Source of the DNA: Thalassolituus marinus
Lineage (GTDB): Bacteria > Pseudomonadota > Gammaproteobacteria > Pseudomonadales > Oceanobacteraceae
NCBI RefSeq assembly: GCF_020320395.1
Contig: NZ_JAEDAH010000099.1
Span: 4,655 to 68,654, forward strand
DNA length: 64,000 bases
Direction of reading: 5' to 3'
In this document: in pieces, positions 51,661 through 59,465 of the stretch
Layout: each line of letters begins with the position of its first letter
How positions within the stretch are numbered: position 1 is the stretch's first letter
Translations under genes and position numbers: made by a program
The notes under the pieces: model-generated
Databases searched by the model: none
Seen by the model: only the letters and a program-made list of their open reading frames with translations
Told to the model about the DNA's origin: nothing

Positions 51661-52512
51661 TCACTGTGCGCCTGAAACCCTCTCTTTTACGCCTGTAACG
51701 CTCATATCACGCTGTGCCCTGAGTTCACTTGGGGCAACACCAAAGCGCTGACGAAAGCGCTCACTGAAACGCGAGGCTGAGCGATAGCCGCAGGCGTCGG
51801 CGATTTGCTGAATACTTTGTTGTGACACCTGCAAAAGATTGAGGCCGTGACTGAGGCGTAACTCACTCAGCAGGTCGCGAAAGCGGGTGCTTTCGTCATC
51901 AAGCTTGCGGCGCAGCGTCGATTCACTGACAGCCAGCTGTAAGCACACCTCGGCCAGTTGCCAGTCGCGACTCAGGTCGGTGGCCAGCAGTCGCCGTACA
52001 CGGCTGCTCCATTGCCTGAGCAGCCCGGAGCGCAGTGTGGCGCTGAATCCCGATTGCTGCAGATAGCGGACAATTTCTGCCCGGCGCAGTCGCAGGCTCT
52101 CTGGTTGCCGGCGGAAGTCAGCCGGTAGCTGTAGCCATTGCTGCAGGAGCGTCAGCAGCAAGTCGTCGGCGACGAATGTGCGGTAATCACGTTCCACGGG
52201 CCCCGGAGCAATATCTTCCAGAGCCTCTGCGGGTAAGGGGATGACCCAGGCAAGGTAACCATCGGCGGCGGGTTGATTGGTAAATGTCAGCTCGGTCCCG
52301 GCCGGGATAAGCAGGCAACGGCCGGCTGCGAATGAGCGGGTGTCCGACTGATGTAACTGTTTTTCGCCATTGAGTATCAGCATCAGGCAAGTGTCGGCAA
52401 AAGGAACCTGACGCAATTGCTGAGCTTGCTGGCTGGCGAAGGGCAGGATCAGTGGGTTGTTATCATCTACCCGGTAATGCTGCAGATCGCTCAGTAATGA
52501 TGAGTGAGTCAT
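51661..52512 (-). CDS. AraC family transcriptional regulator
   Basis: The 283-residue protein has an N-terminal cupin-like sensor (VPFADTCLMLILNGEKQLHQ, CLLIPAGTELTF) and a C-terminal pair of helix-turn-helices (DWQLAEVCLQLAVSESTLRRKL, SIQQIADACGYRSASRFSERFRQRFGVAPSELR). The start at MTHSSLL has AGGGGG upstream; the frame is open to 52563 without homology. The ligand is unknown. It lies upstream of the PEBP-like gene and downstream of the FadL gene, all on the minus strand, so either may be its target. Confidence 0.88.
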   Translation of the reverse strand: MTHSSLLSDLQHYRVDDNNPLILPFASQQAQQLRQVPFADTCLMLILNGEKQLHQSDTRSFAAGRCLLIPAGTELTFTNQPAADGYLAWVIPLPAEALEDIAPGPVERDYRTFVADDLLLTLLQQWLQLPADFRRQPESLRLRRAEIVRYLQQSGFSATLRSGLLRQWSSRVRRLLATDLSRDWQLAEVCLQLAVSESTLRRKLDDESTRFRDLLSELRLSHGLNLLQVSQQSIQQIADACGYRSASRFSERFRQRFGVAPSELRAQRDMSVTGVKERVSGAQ

Positions 52513-52599
52513 AACGCCCCCTGAGATTTGCCTGAGCATAACGCAGGGGGCGGGTGCTGTCATGGCACACGCAGTGATGTGGGTCCCACAATGATGGGC

Positions 52600-53982
52600 T
52601 TACAACGCCCAGCGCAGGCCGGCGGCGAAAGAATTGACCTTAGTGGTTACTTCACCGCTGAGCAGTGCTCCGGCTGTTTCCAGATCATTCTGTTCAATAT
52701 CGCGTTGCTGAGTCATGGTGTGCTGGTAGCCGGCATCCAGCGTCAGGTTGTCCTGCAGCTGATAGCTGACACCGACGGAGATTGCTTTGTAATCGTCGAA
52801 GGCGAAGTCCACTTTGGTGTTTTCATCCTTAATCGGTGTTTTATCCAGTGCCAGACCGCCACGCAGGGTCAGAGCAGGTGACAGATCCCATGCCGCACCG
52901 ACGGCAATACGCTGAGAATCGGTCCAGTCGTATACCTGGGGGGCCGCGGCCAGTGCTGCGACGGTGGCGTTGGAAGACTCCACCTGAATCTGGTCATAGC
53001 GTGACCAGCGGGTCCACGAGTAGTCTGCCTGTAAGGCGACAGAGCCCAGGCGCTGGTAGTAGCTGAGGCTGGCTGTTTCCGGTGTGACCAGCTGAACCCG
53101 GCCATCGGCCTCGGTGCTGCTGATGCCGCTGAAAGATTCAAACAGGGCAGCCTGTTGCGGGAACTCTACCGTTGCTGTGCCGGTAAGTTCATGGGCAATA
53201 CGCGAGCGGTAGTTAATACCGAGGCGGCTTTGCGGGCTGAATTCGATCAGGGAGCCCAGGGCATAACCGATGGCTGTATTGTGGCCTTCCATCACGAATG
53301 AACCATCCAGTTCATCGCTGCCCAGGGTGCTGCTGTCGATGCCGATGCCATCGCAGGTCAGTGGCACTTCCGGGTCTGCGTCAAAGCCTTCGAGGCAGGC
53401 TGCTACTGTGTTAATAGCAACGGCGGTTTTAGCATTTACATACTGAGTAATCATGCTGCCGCCCACGCTGACGTGACGGTTAAGACGGAATGCCATGGAT
53501 ATACCCAGATCGATACCGGTGATCTCGCTTTCCGTTGTCTGGTAGCGGGCAATGCTGTCATCACCAAAGTCGGTGCCAGTGGCGTAAGGGGCGTTCAGAT
53601 AAACACCGAACTTCACGCCGTCGGACAGCTCGTGCACGTAATACAGCGTTGGCAGCAAATCGAAGGCGTCCGCTTCGGCATCTTTGCCACTGATCGGGGC
53701 CACACTGTCGCTGGCGGCATTGTAGCTCAGAGCGCTGCCTTTCAGCTCAGACTTCACTGAAATGGCGGCAAGGTTAATGGCCAGCTCGTCGTTGACGAGC
53801 ACCATGGCTGCCGGCCCATAGTAAGCTGTTGAGGCGTCGCTGGCCGAGGCTGCGCCACCGGAAAAGGCATCGCCTAAACGCAGTGCCGATTGCTCGTCGA
53901 CATAGTAGCCCTGAGCTGCGGCCTGGCCGCTGATGAGAATGCCGGTGATCTGAATAGCCCGGCGCAGTGTTGCCTGTTTCAT
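52600..53982 (-). CDS. FadL/OmpP1 family outer-membrane transporter
   Basis: The 460-residue precursor has a signal peptide (MKQATLRRAIQITGILISGQAAA). GYYVDEQSALRLGDAFSGGAASASDASTAYYGPAAM follows, the FadL hallmark region, with GPA in place of the usual NPA. A 14-strand barrel ends in FAAGLRWAL, with an aromatic near the end. FadL proteins import long-chain fatty acids and other hydrophobic compounds. The open frame continues upstream to 54501, but the real start is at 53982, with GGGGAACGCT before it. The diguanylate cyclase gene precedes it on the same strand by 124 bases. Confidence 0.9.
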   Translation of the reverse strand: MKQATLRRAIQITGILISGQAAAQGYYVDEQSALRLGDAFSGGAASASDASTAYYGPAAMVLVNDELAINLAAISVKSELKGSALSYNAASDSVAPISGKDAEADAFDLLPTLYYVHELSDGVKFGVYLNAPYATGTDFGDDSIARYQTTESEITGIDLGISMAFRLNRHVSVGGSMITQYVNAKTAVAINTVAACLEGFDADPEVPLTCDGIGIDSSTLGSDELDGSFVMEGHNTAIGYALGSLIEFSPQSRLGINYRSRIAHELTGTATVEFPQQAALFESFSGISSTEADGRVQLVTPETASLSYYQRLGSVALQADYSWTRWSRYDQIQVESSNATVAALAAAPQVYDWTDSQRIAVGAAWDLSPALTLRGGLALDKTPIKDENTKVDFAFDDYKAISVGVSYQLQDNLTLDAGYQHTMTQQRDIEQNDLETAGALLSGEVTTKVNSFAAGLRWAL

Positions 53983-54106
53983 AGCGTTCCCCGATCGTCT
54001 TTTGTTATTGGTACTATCGTTTAAGAACAGGCTACATAAAAGACAGGGGATAGCCAACGTTATTGTATGTCTTGTCAGCTGGAATCTGATGGTTGCGTGG
54101 ACAAAG

Positions 54107-55936
54107 TCACATTTCCGGAGAGGCCAGTGGCGAATTCTGTGGATCTTCATACAGGCAGATGCAGTTACGCCCCTGTTGCTTGGCGCGGTACAGGGCGCTG
54201 TCGGCAGCCTGATAGAAAGTATCGAGATCTTCCCGCTGATCCGGGGTGTGACTGTGGACACCGATCGAAATGGTAATGCTGTGCAGTTCGCCATGAGTGT
54301 CGACCTGCAGATTTTCAATGCGTTTGCGCAGCTGTTCTGCAACGGTAACAGCACCTTCCTCTGCGGTTGCCGGTAACAACACGGCAAACTCTTCACCGCC
54401 GTAGCGGTATACGGAGTCCAGCGGTCGTTTGATTTCGCTCTGAATTTCGCGCGCCACGCGTTGCAGAACAATATCGCCGGTCTGATGACCAAACTGATCA
54501 TTGAAGTTTTTAAAGTGATCGATATCGATCAGCATCAGCGTCAGTGGTGTGCGTTGTCGGAAGGCTTCCTGATACAGGGTGTAGAACTTCTGATCAAAGT
54601 AACGACGGTTGCGCACCTGGGTGAGGGCATCCGTGGTGGATTCTTCCTGCAGGCGTCGATTGGCCATTTCCAGGTCAGCTGTTCGTTCTTTTACCTTGCG
54701 ATCCAGGGCGGCGTTGGTTTCACGCTGCATGGAAATAATGACGTCCTGAGCGGCAATTCGCGCAGCTCGCTCACGGTTATGGCGGTCCGCCAGACCGAGT
54801 GCAAACAGAATAATCTGCGCGATATGACCAAGTTCGGCGGCGCGTGAAGTCAGCAGGTTGTCTGGCAGTACTCCGAAATTGCGCAGGGCGTAAATGGTCA
54901 AACCAATGAGCAGTAGCGAAATGGCGCTGAAAAACAGCATCACATCGCGTGAGCGGGTATTCCGCCATAACTGGATACCAAGCAGGAAAGCCGAGATACA
55001 CATCACAATCGCCAGCCCGGTAAGTAGCTTGATTATGGTGGCATAGGGGACGAACAGCGAGGCAATACCAAACGCCGATGCTGCAGCGACAAGCAACATG
55101 AATACACGATGAAAAGTTGGGCTTATTTTGCTCAGGCGCAGGTAATGAGTGCCGAACAGAGCGGTAAACACCTCGGCCAGGGAGATGGTAAACAGCACCA
55201 TCAGATCGTTAAAGCGTGGTGAATCCGGCCACAGAAAGGCGTAGCTCCAGCCGTGCAGACTGGCCATCATCAGCGCGACCGAGGCGATGCTGCACGAGTA
55301 GTAAAGGAAGAGCGTATCGCGGGTAAGAATAGAGATCAGCAGGTTGTAAAGCAGCATACTGGCCAGTACGGCATAGAACGCAGCCTCAATTGCAAAAGTG
55401 GTTACCTTGCCTTCCCAGAAGCTGGATTCGGCGGTCAGCGTCAGCGGCAGCTGGGCTGAGGAGGATGTCTGCAGGTAAAGGTAAAGCGTATCGGCCTGTT
55501 GCGGATCAAACGGAAAGGCAAAGGTCGGAACATCCAGTGGTCGTTGCGCGTAGGGAAGATTATTTCCGCTATGGTACTCAAGCGTTACATCACCATTCAG
55601 CACACTGTAGAAGTTAAGGTGATCAACCAGTGGGTAGCCTGCTTCCAGAATCCAGCGGCCATGAGCATCGCTCAGCCCGAGCTCGCTGATACTGGCCCGC
55701 ACCCAGTAATGGCTGGGGTTAAAACCGAAATTCAGGTCGTATAGTGATATGGTTTTCCAGTCATTGCTTCGCATGACGTCGGCCAGCGGGATAGCGTCAT
55801 CACTGACGATGTATTCGACGTGCGGAGGCTCTGGCTCAAGTGCCGCCCGGGTCTGCGTTGCTACCATCAGAGCAATGAACAACAGCAGCATGACCGGCGC
55901 TGCCAGACGGACGTTTCGAGGGAGTTCAGAGAACAC
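54107..55936 (-). CDS. Membrane diguanylate cyclase with 7TM-DISM sensor
   Basis: The 609-residue protein has a signal/anchor segment (about residues 10-32), a periplasmic 7TMR-DISM extracellular domain (residues ~35-180), seven membrane helices (~185-390), a short coiled coil and a C-terminal GGDEF domain. The active site reads GGEEF in VYRYGGEEFAVLLP. An allosteric I-site RxxD (RPLD) lies five residues before it, so the enzyme should be active and feedback-inhibited by c-di-GMP. The DISM domain probably binds a carbohydrate or small-molecule ligand. Confidence 0.92.
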   Translation of the reverse strand: MFSELPRNVRLAAPVMLLLFIALMVATQTRAALEPEPPHVEYIVSDDAIPLADVMRSNDWKTISLYDLNFGFNPSHYWVRASISELGLSDAHGRWILEAGYPLVDHLNFYSVLNGDVTLEYHSGNNLPYAQRPLDVPTFAFPFDPQQADTLYLYLQTSSSAQLPLTLTAESSFWEGKVTTFAIEAAFYAVLASMLLYNLLISILTRDTLFLYYSCSIASVALMMASLHGWSYAFLWPDSPRFNDLMVLFTISLAEVFTALFGTHYLRLSKISPTFHRVFMLLVAAASAFGIASLFVPYATIIKLLTGLAIVMCISAFLLGIQLWRNTRSRDVMLFFSAISLLLIGLTIYALRNFGVLPDNLLTSRAAELGHIAQIILFALGLADRHNRERAARIAAQDVIISMQRETNAALDRKVKERTADLEMANRRLQEESTTDALTQVRNRRYFDQKFYTLYQEAFRQRTPLTLMLIDIDHFKNFNDQFGHQTGDIVLQRVAREIQSEIKRPLDSVYRYGGEEFAVLLPATAEEGAVTVAEQLRKRIENLQVDTHGELHSITISIGVHSHTPDQREDLDTFYQAADSALYRAKQQGRNCICLYEDPQNSPLASPEM

Positions 55937-56106
55937 AGTTTACCCGATGGAAATTGGTGTATTTCCTCAGTATAGACACTGAACGTCGTGATTCAGGCTG
56001 ATGCAGGTTATGATTAGCGCCAGAGAAGCCTTTTGATTATACATAGGGCGGCGTAACGATATTTTTTATCCCGACAGGACGCCGCCTGAATTTGGAGACG
56101 ATTGCG

Positions 56107-56934
56107 TTGTCTATCAGCAGTTTTCATTCATTTGTGATCGGCGCTAACCGCCCGGTTGGTCAGTTCCTGACCCGCAGCCTATCCGCACAGAATTTCAGCT
56201 ATAAAGGTTATGCACTGGACCAGCGAGAGCGTATCAGCGTGCTGTCCAATGGACGGCCTTTCTTTGTGATGACGCCATCGCTTTTCCACCCGGAAGACTA
56301 TCAGCATATTCCGTTCTGGCTGGAGCAGGCGGAAGATCAGGACATTCCGGTGGTGCTGCTGTCATCGATGGCAGTCTATCGCGCCAAGGCTGATGTTCTG
56401 TGGAAAGAAACCGACGACGAGTTCGCGGAAACCGAACTGGCAGGAGATCTGCTGGCACTGGAAGCACTGGTTCGTCGTAACCATCGCCACCTGATTCTGC
56501 GTATTGGCCAGGGCTTTTCCTTTATGGCCGACGACTTCGCCAATCGGCTGCTGACCGAAATTCGTGAGGCCGAGGTGATCACACTGGATATGCAGAAGCG
56601 TTTCAGTCCAACGCCGGCCGATGACATCAGCGATGTGCTGCAGGCCATGCTGAAACAGGCGGCATGCTGTGATGACTTGTGGGGAACGTACCATTTCTGT
56701 GGAGTAGAGCCGGTTTCTTCTTATGCTTTTGCTGAGGCTCTGCTGGCCGAAGCTGGCCAGTATGAAGATCTGAGTCGGGTTGATCTGCGCTCGCAGGAAG
56801 GGGCAACTATGCCATCTGTCTGGGTACCGCCTGCGGACAACACCCATCTGTTTTATACCTTCGGTATCAAGCCTAAACCCTGGCGTAAAGGGCTGAGCCG
56901 TCTGGTCCGCCGATACTACCGGGCGGAAGACTGA
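56107..56934 (+). CDS. NAD(P)-dependent short-chain dehydrogenase/reductase-like protein (RmlD-type)
   Basis: The 275-residue protein (from TTG) begins SISSFHSFVIGANRPVGQFL, a Rossmann GxxxxxG nucleotide-binding motif. It has LSSMAVYRAKAD, resembling the SSxxVY active-site region of extended SDRs, and FSPTPADDISDVLQAML. It resembles dTDP-4-dehydrorhamnose reductase-type proteins, but the substrate is not identifiable. The start is uncertain: TTG at 56107 has GGAG ten bases upstream, while the TTG at 56092 falls on that site. Confidence 0.7.
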   Translation: MSISSFHSFVIGANRPVGQFLTRSLSAQNFSYKGYALDQRERISVLSNGRPFFVMTPSLFHPEDYQHIPFWLEQAEDQDIPVVLLSSMAVYRAKADVLWKETDDEFAETELAGDLLALEALVRRNHRHLILRIGQGFSFMADDFANRLLTEIREAEVITLDMQKRFSPTPADDISDVLQAMLKQAACCDDLWGTYHFCGVEPVSSYAFAEALLAEAGQYEDLSRVDLRSQEGATMPSVWVPPADNTHLFYTFGIKPKPWRKGLSRLVRRYYRAED

Positions 56935-56942
56935 CTGTGCTC

Positions 56943-57533
56943 TCAGGCATTCAGAGCAGACGACTCCTGGTATAACTTCATCAGCTTGTCAGTGATGATG
57001 GTGCGGATACTTTCGCGCTCCAGACCTGACAGGCCTGCCAGCTCTTTCAGACGCAGTCGGTGCAGGTGCAGACACGGCATCTGATCATTGAATTCACGCA
57101 GGTCACCCTTCATCAGAACCGGCAGGAACGGATCTTCCGAGTTGGAACGACGCAGAATCTGACGGATACCTTCCTGGAACGGAATCGGCACGGAGCGCAC
57201 GTTCTTGTCCTTGTGTGAAATCACCAGATAAAGCCCTTTCTTACCAATCAGGTTACCCGGGATAACGTGCAGTCCGGTTGACTGGACGGCATCTGCAGCC
57301 AGGTGGCTGAAGGTGTCATGGAACGCATACGGGTCAGGCAGAATCACCATCTGACGGTCAGCTTCTTCCGGGAAGAAAATACTGTAGTTGGTATACAGCT
57401 GTTTTACTGAACCGGAGAAAACACAAAAACGGTTCTCAAACAGTTTGACGAAATCCCGCGCACGCTGGTGCTGATGGATTTTCTGTAGATCCCAGACTAA
57501 GTCAGAATTCTGTTGGCTGGTTACCGCGCTCAT
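56943..57533 (-). CDS. Conserved protein of unknown function with palindromic upstream DNA
   Basis: I do not recognise this 196-residue protein. It is soluble, without signal peptide. Its last 40 residues (LKELAGLSGLERESIRTIITDKLMKLYQ) could form a helix-turn-helix-like unit, but this is weak. AGGACAGGCTT precedes the ATG. A perfect inverted repeat lies just upstream, next to a TATTAT -10-like box, so the gene may be self-regulated. It is convergent with the SDR gene. Confidence 0.7.
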   Translation of the reverse strand: MSAVTSQQNSDLVWDLQKIHQHQRARDFVKLFENRFCVFSGSVKQLYTNYSIFFPEEADRQMVILPDPYAFHDTFSHLAADAVQSTGLHVIPGNLIGKKGLYLVISHKDKNVRSVPIPFQEGIRQILRRSNSEDPFLPVLMKGDLREFNDQMPCLHLHRLRLKELAGLSGLERESIRTIITDKLMKLYQESSALNA

Positions 57534-57552
57534 AAGCCTGTCCTCACGTTGC

Positions 57553-57660
57553 GCAAATGACTTCTGTTCATTTGCATAATAGGCTGTTTGCTAAAAGGAA
57601 ATATGACGCCGTCCACATTTTGGCAACAAGTGACAAAATTTGTCACCCGCCCTTGGGCGG
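57553..57660. promoter_or_regulatory. Palindrome-rich control region of the unknown gene
   Basis: GCAAATGA-N7-TCATTTGC (57553-57575) is a perfect 8+8 inverted repeat abutting a TATTAT box on the minus strand (57576-57581). GTGACAAAATTTGTCAC (57630-57646) is a 17-base palindrome. CCGCCC-TT-GGGCGG (57647-57660) follows immediately. The first dyad sits like an operator over the transcription start. The binding factor is unknown. Confidence 0.55.
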
Positions 57661-57766
57661 TTTGTGCCAAGTGTGTCAGCTTGCCTTTTCAAAGTTGTTA
57701 CTACTATAGAAGGCAGTATGCACTCATTGGTCAAACGAAACTGTGCGTTCGATTACGCCAAAAGTG

Positions 57767-58771
57767 TTAAGTGGTTGGCAGCTTTACACCTGTTAACAAT
57801 ACAGTCAACTCGCTTAACAAAAGCCAGGGGTCTTCACCACTGCCTTTGGCCGCAGAATCCGCGGCTTCCGCTTTATGTAAAGCCTTGTGTAAATCTTTCA
57901 GGGAGAGGTTCTGCAGCGCCTTTTTATAAGGTGGCTGCTGTTTAGGCCAGATGTTCTGCTTCTTGAAGGCTTCACTCAGTTGCTGGCCTCCCATGCCGTG
58001 CATGGCAATCAGCTGGCGTATTTTTCGCGTCAGGGCGCCAAGAATCATCAGGGCTTCAACGCCTTCCGCGCGCAGATGGGAGAGGATGCGGCTGGCTTCG
58101 GCGAGGTTGCCCAGCAAACAGGTATCGGCCAGAGAAAAAGCGTCAAAGCGGGAACTGTCACCAATGGCGTCGAGGATCATCTCCTCGCTGACAGTGGTGA
58201 CATTCAGCAGGCGCAGCTTCTCGATTTCCTGCACCGCGGCCAGCAGGTTACCTTCGGTCTGGTGGGCCAGGGTGGCCAGTGCGGCAGGCTCAATCTGCAG
58301 ACCTGCCTGTTGCAGGCGGCGCTTCAGCCAGCCGGGGTACTGATTCCGTTCAATCGGCCATACCGGCAGAAAGACACCGGCACTTTCGACCGCTTTGAAC
58401 CAGGCACTGCGCTGAGCGGTGGCGTCCAGGCGCGGGCAAACGATCAGCAGCAGGTTATCCGGATTCGGGTGGTCGATGATTTCTTTAATGGCGTTGCCTT
58501 TGTCGGAAGGTTTACCGTTGCCGATACGCACTTCAAGAATGCGGCGGCTGGAAAACAGCGACATAGCGTTGGCTTCTTCAAGCAGGGAGCGCCAGTCAAA
58601 TCCGGCTTCGGCATGGAATAATTCACGATCTTCAATGCCGGCCGCGCGGGCGGCAGCACGAATCTCGTCACAGGCTTCCATCACCAGCAGCGGGTCGTCA
58701 CCGGATATCAGATAGCAGGGCGCCAGGCCTTTGCTCAGGGTGGCGGTCAGCTGATCCTGACGGATCTTCAC
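57767..58771 (-). CDS. holA: DNA polymerase III subunit delta
   Basis: HolA opens the beta clamp in the clamp loader. The 334-residue protein has the typical start (QLTATLSKGLAPCYLISGDDPLLVMEACDEIR), then EANAMSLFSSRRILEVRI, TEGNLLAAVQEIEKL and a C-terminal domain with QNIWPKQQPPYKKAL. lptE precedes it with a four-base overlap (ATGA), the conserved leuS-lptE-holA order. Confidence 0.94.
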   Translation of the reverse strand: MKIRQDQLTATLSKGLAPCYLISGDDPLLVMEACDEIRAAARAAGIEDRELFHAEAGFDWRSLLEEANAMSLFSSRRILEVRIGNGKPSDKGNAIKEIIDHPNPDNLLLIVCPRLDATAQRSAWFKAVESAGVFLPVWPIERNQYPGWLKRRLQQAGLQIEPAALATLAHQTEGNLLAAVQEIEKLRLLNVTTVSEEMILDAIGDSSRFDAFSLADTCLLGNLAEASRILSHLRAEGVEALMILGALTRKIRQLIAMHGMGGQQLSEAFKKQNIWPKQQPPYKKALQNLSLKDLHKALHKAEAADSAAKGSGEDPWLLLSELTVLLTGVKLPTT

Positions 58772-59289
58772 TGTGCTACTCCGTTTTGCGCGCTGGCAGC
58801 ACTGGTCGGTTTGTTGCCCAGAGCCTGCAGTCGGCGCAGCAGTTTACGCACCAGTTCTTTTTCTATGTCAGCACGTTGTTCACGTTCAGCGCTGGCGGTG
58901 CCCACGACGTTGTCCACATCGTTGGTCAGGCGGCGGCGTGCTTTAAACTCCAGTGCGGTTTCGTTGCCATCAGCCACACTGATGACCCGAGCGTTGAGGC
59001 GGGCGTTCAGTTCGTATTCAGCAATCTGGCCGGTACTGCTGACTGACAGTGTGCGCTTTTCGATATCCACCGGGTCGATTGACAGAATCGCCTGTGCATC
59101 TTCAGTTGTGCTGGTCAGTGTTGCGCCATTGAATTCAAGCTGCAGGGTCAGTTGCTGATTGAAGCTGTTGCCAGCCTGGCTTTGCAGGTTGAGCACCTGA
59201 TAGCTGTCTGGCAGTGGCATCACGCCACGCAGATGCCAGCCGCAGCTGGTAATCAGAGTCAGCGATAAAACGAAAATCAGGTGGCGCAT
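58768..59289 (-). CDS. lptE: LPS-assembly lipoprotein LptE
   Basis: LptE plugs the LptD barrel in the outer membrane and aids LPS insertion. The 173-residue lipoprotein has a lipobox ending in Cys16 (SLTLITSCGWHLRG). The typical WHLRG segment follows, then a short alpha/beta domain with DVDNVVGTASAEREQRADIEKELVRKLLRRLQAL. It overlaps holA and lies downstream of leuS. Confidence 0.94.
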   Translation of the reverse strand: MRHLIFVLSLTLITSCGWHLRGVMPLPDSYQVLNLQSQAGNSFNQQLTLQLEFNGATLTSTTEDAQAILSIDPVDIEKRTLSVSSTGQIAEYELNARLNARVISVADGNETALEFKARRRLTNDVDNVVGTASAEREQRADIEKELVRKLLRRLQALGNKPTSAASAQNGVAQ

Positions 59290-59367
59290 ATTTATCTATT
59301 CCTTGCTGAATCTGGTTGAGCTGGTACAGATGTTTCCGGAGCGTCGGCGAGGCCGCTATGGCAAGGC

Positions 59368-59426
59368 AAAAACCAGATTTAAAGCGCAGTTTATAAGTTA
59401 TAAATGAGCATTTGAATCTGGTTTTT
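59368..59426. repeat. Nested inverted repeats between leuS and lptE
   Basis: AAAAACCAGATT (59368-59379) and AATCTGGTTTTT (59415-59426) pair perfectly and extend to about 16 pairs with one G-U pair. The 15-base palindrome TTTATAAGTTATAAA (59390-59404) sits in the loop. A third copy of the AATCTGGTT arm lies at about 59305. The structure could weaken transcription between leuS and lptE. Confidence 0.6.
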
Positions 59427-59465
59427 AACGCCGCCAGGGCAACGCAGCCAGCTACGAATAGCTGG

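Noticed and set aside
53983-54501. N-terminal extension of the FadL frame by about 173 codons
   Set aside because: It runs into the diguanylate cyclase gene in another frame, and a proper signal peptide with its own Shine-Dalgarno begins at 53982.
57640-57945. Plus-strand frame overlapping the 3' end of holA
   Set aside because: It has a plausible ribosome site before the ATG at 57718, but it lies antisense to holA for most of its length and the translation is not protein-like.
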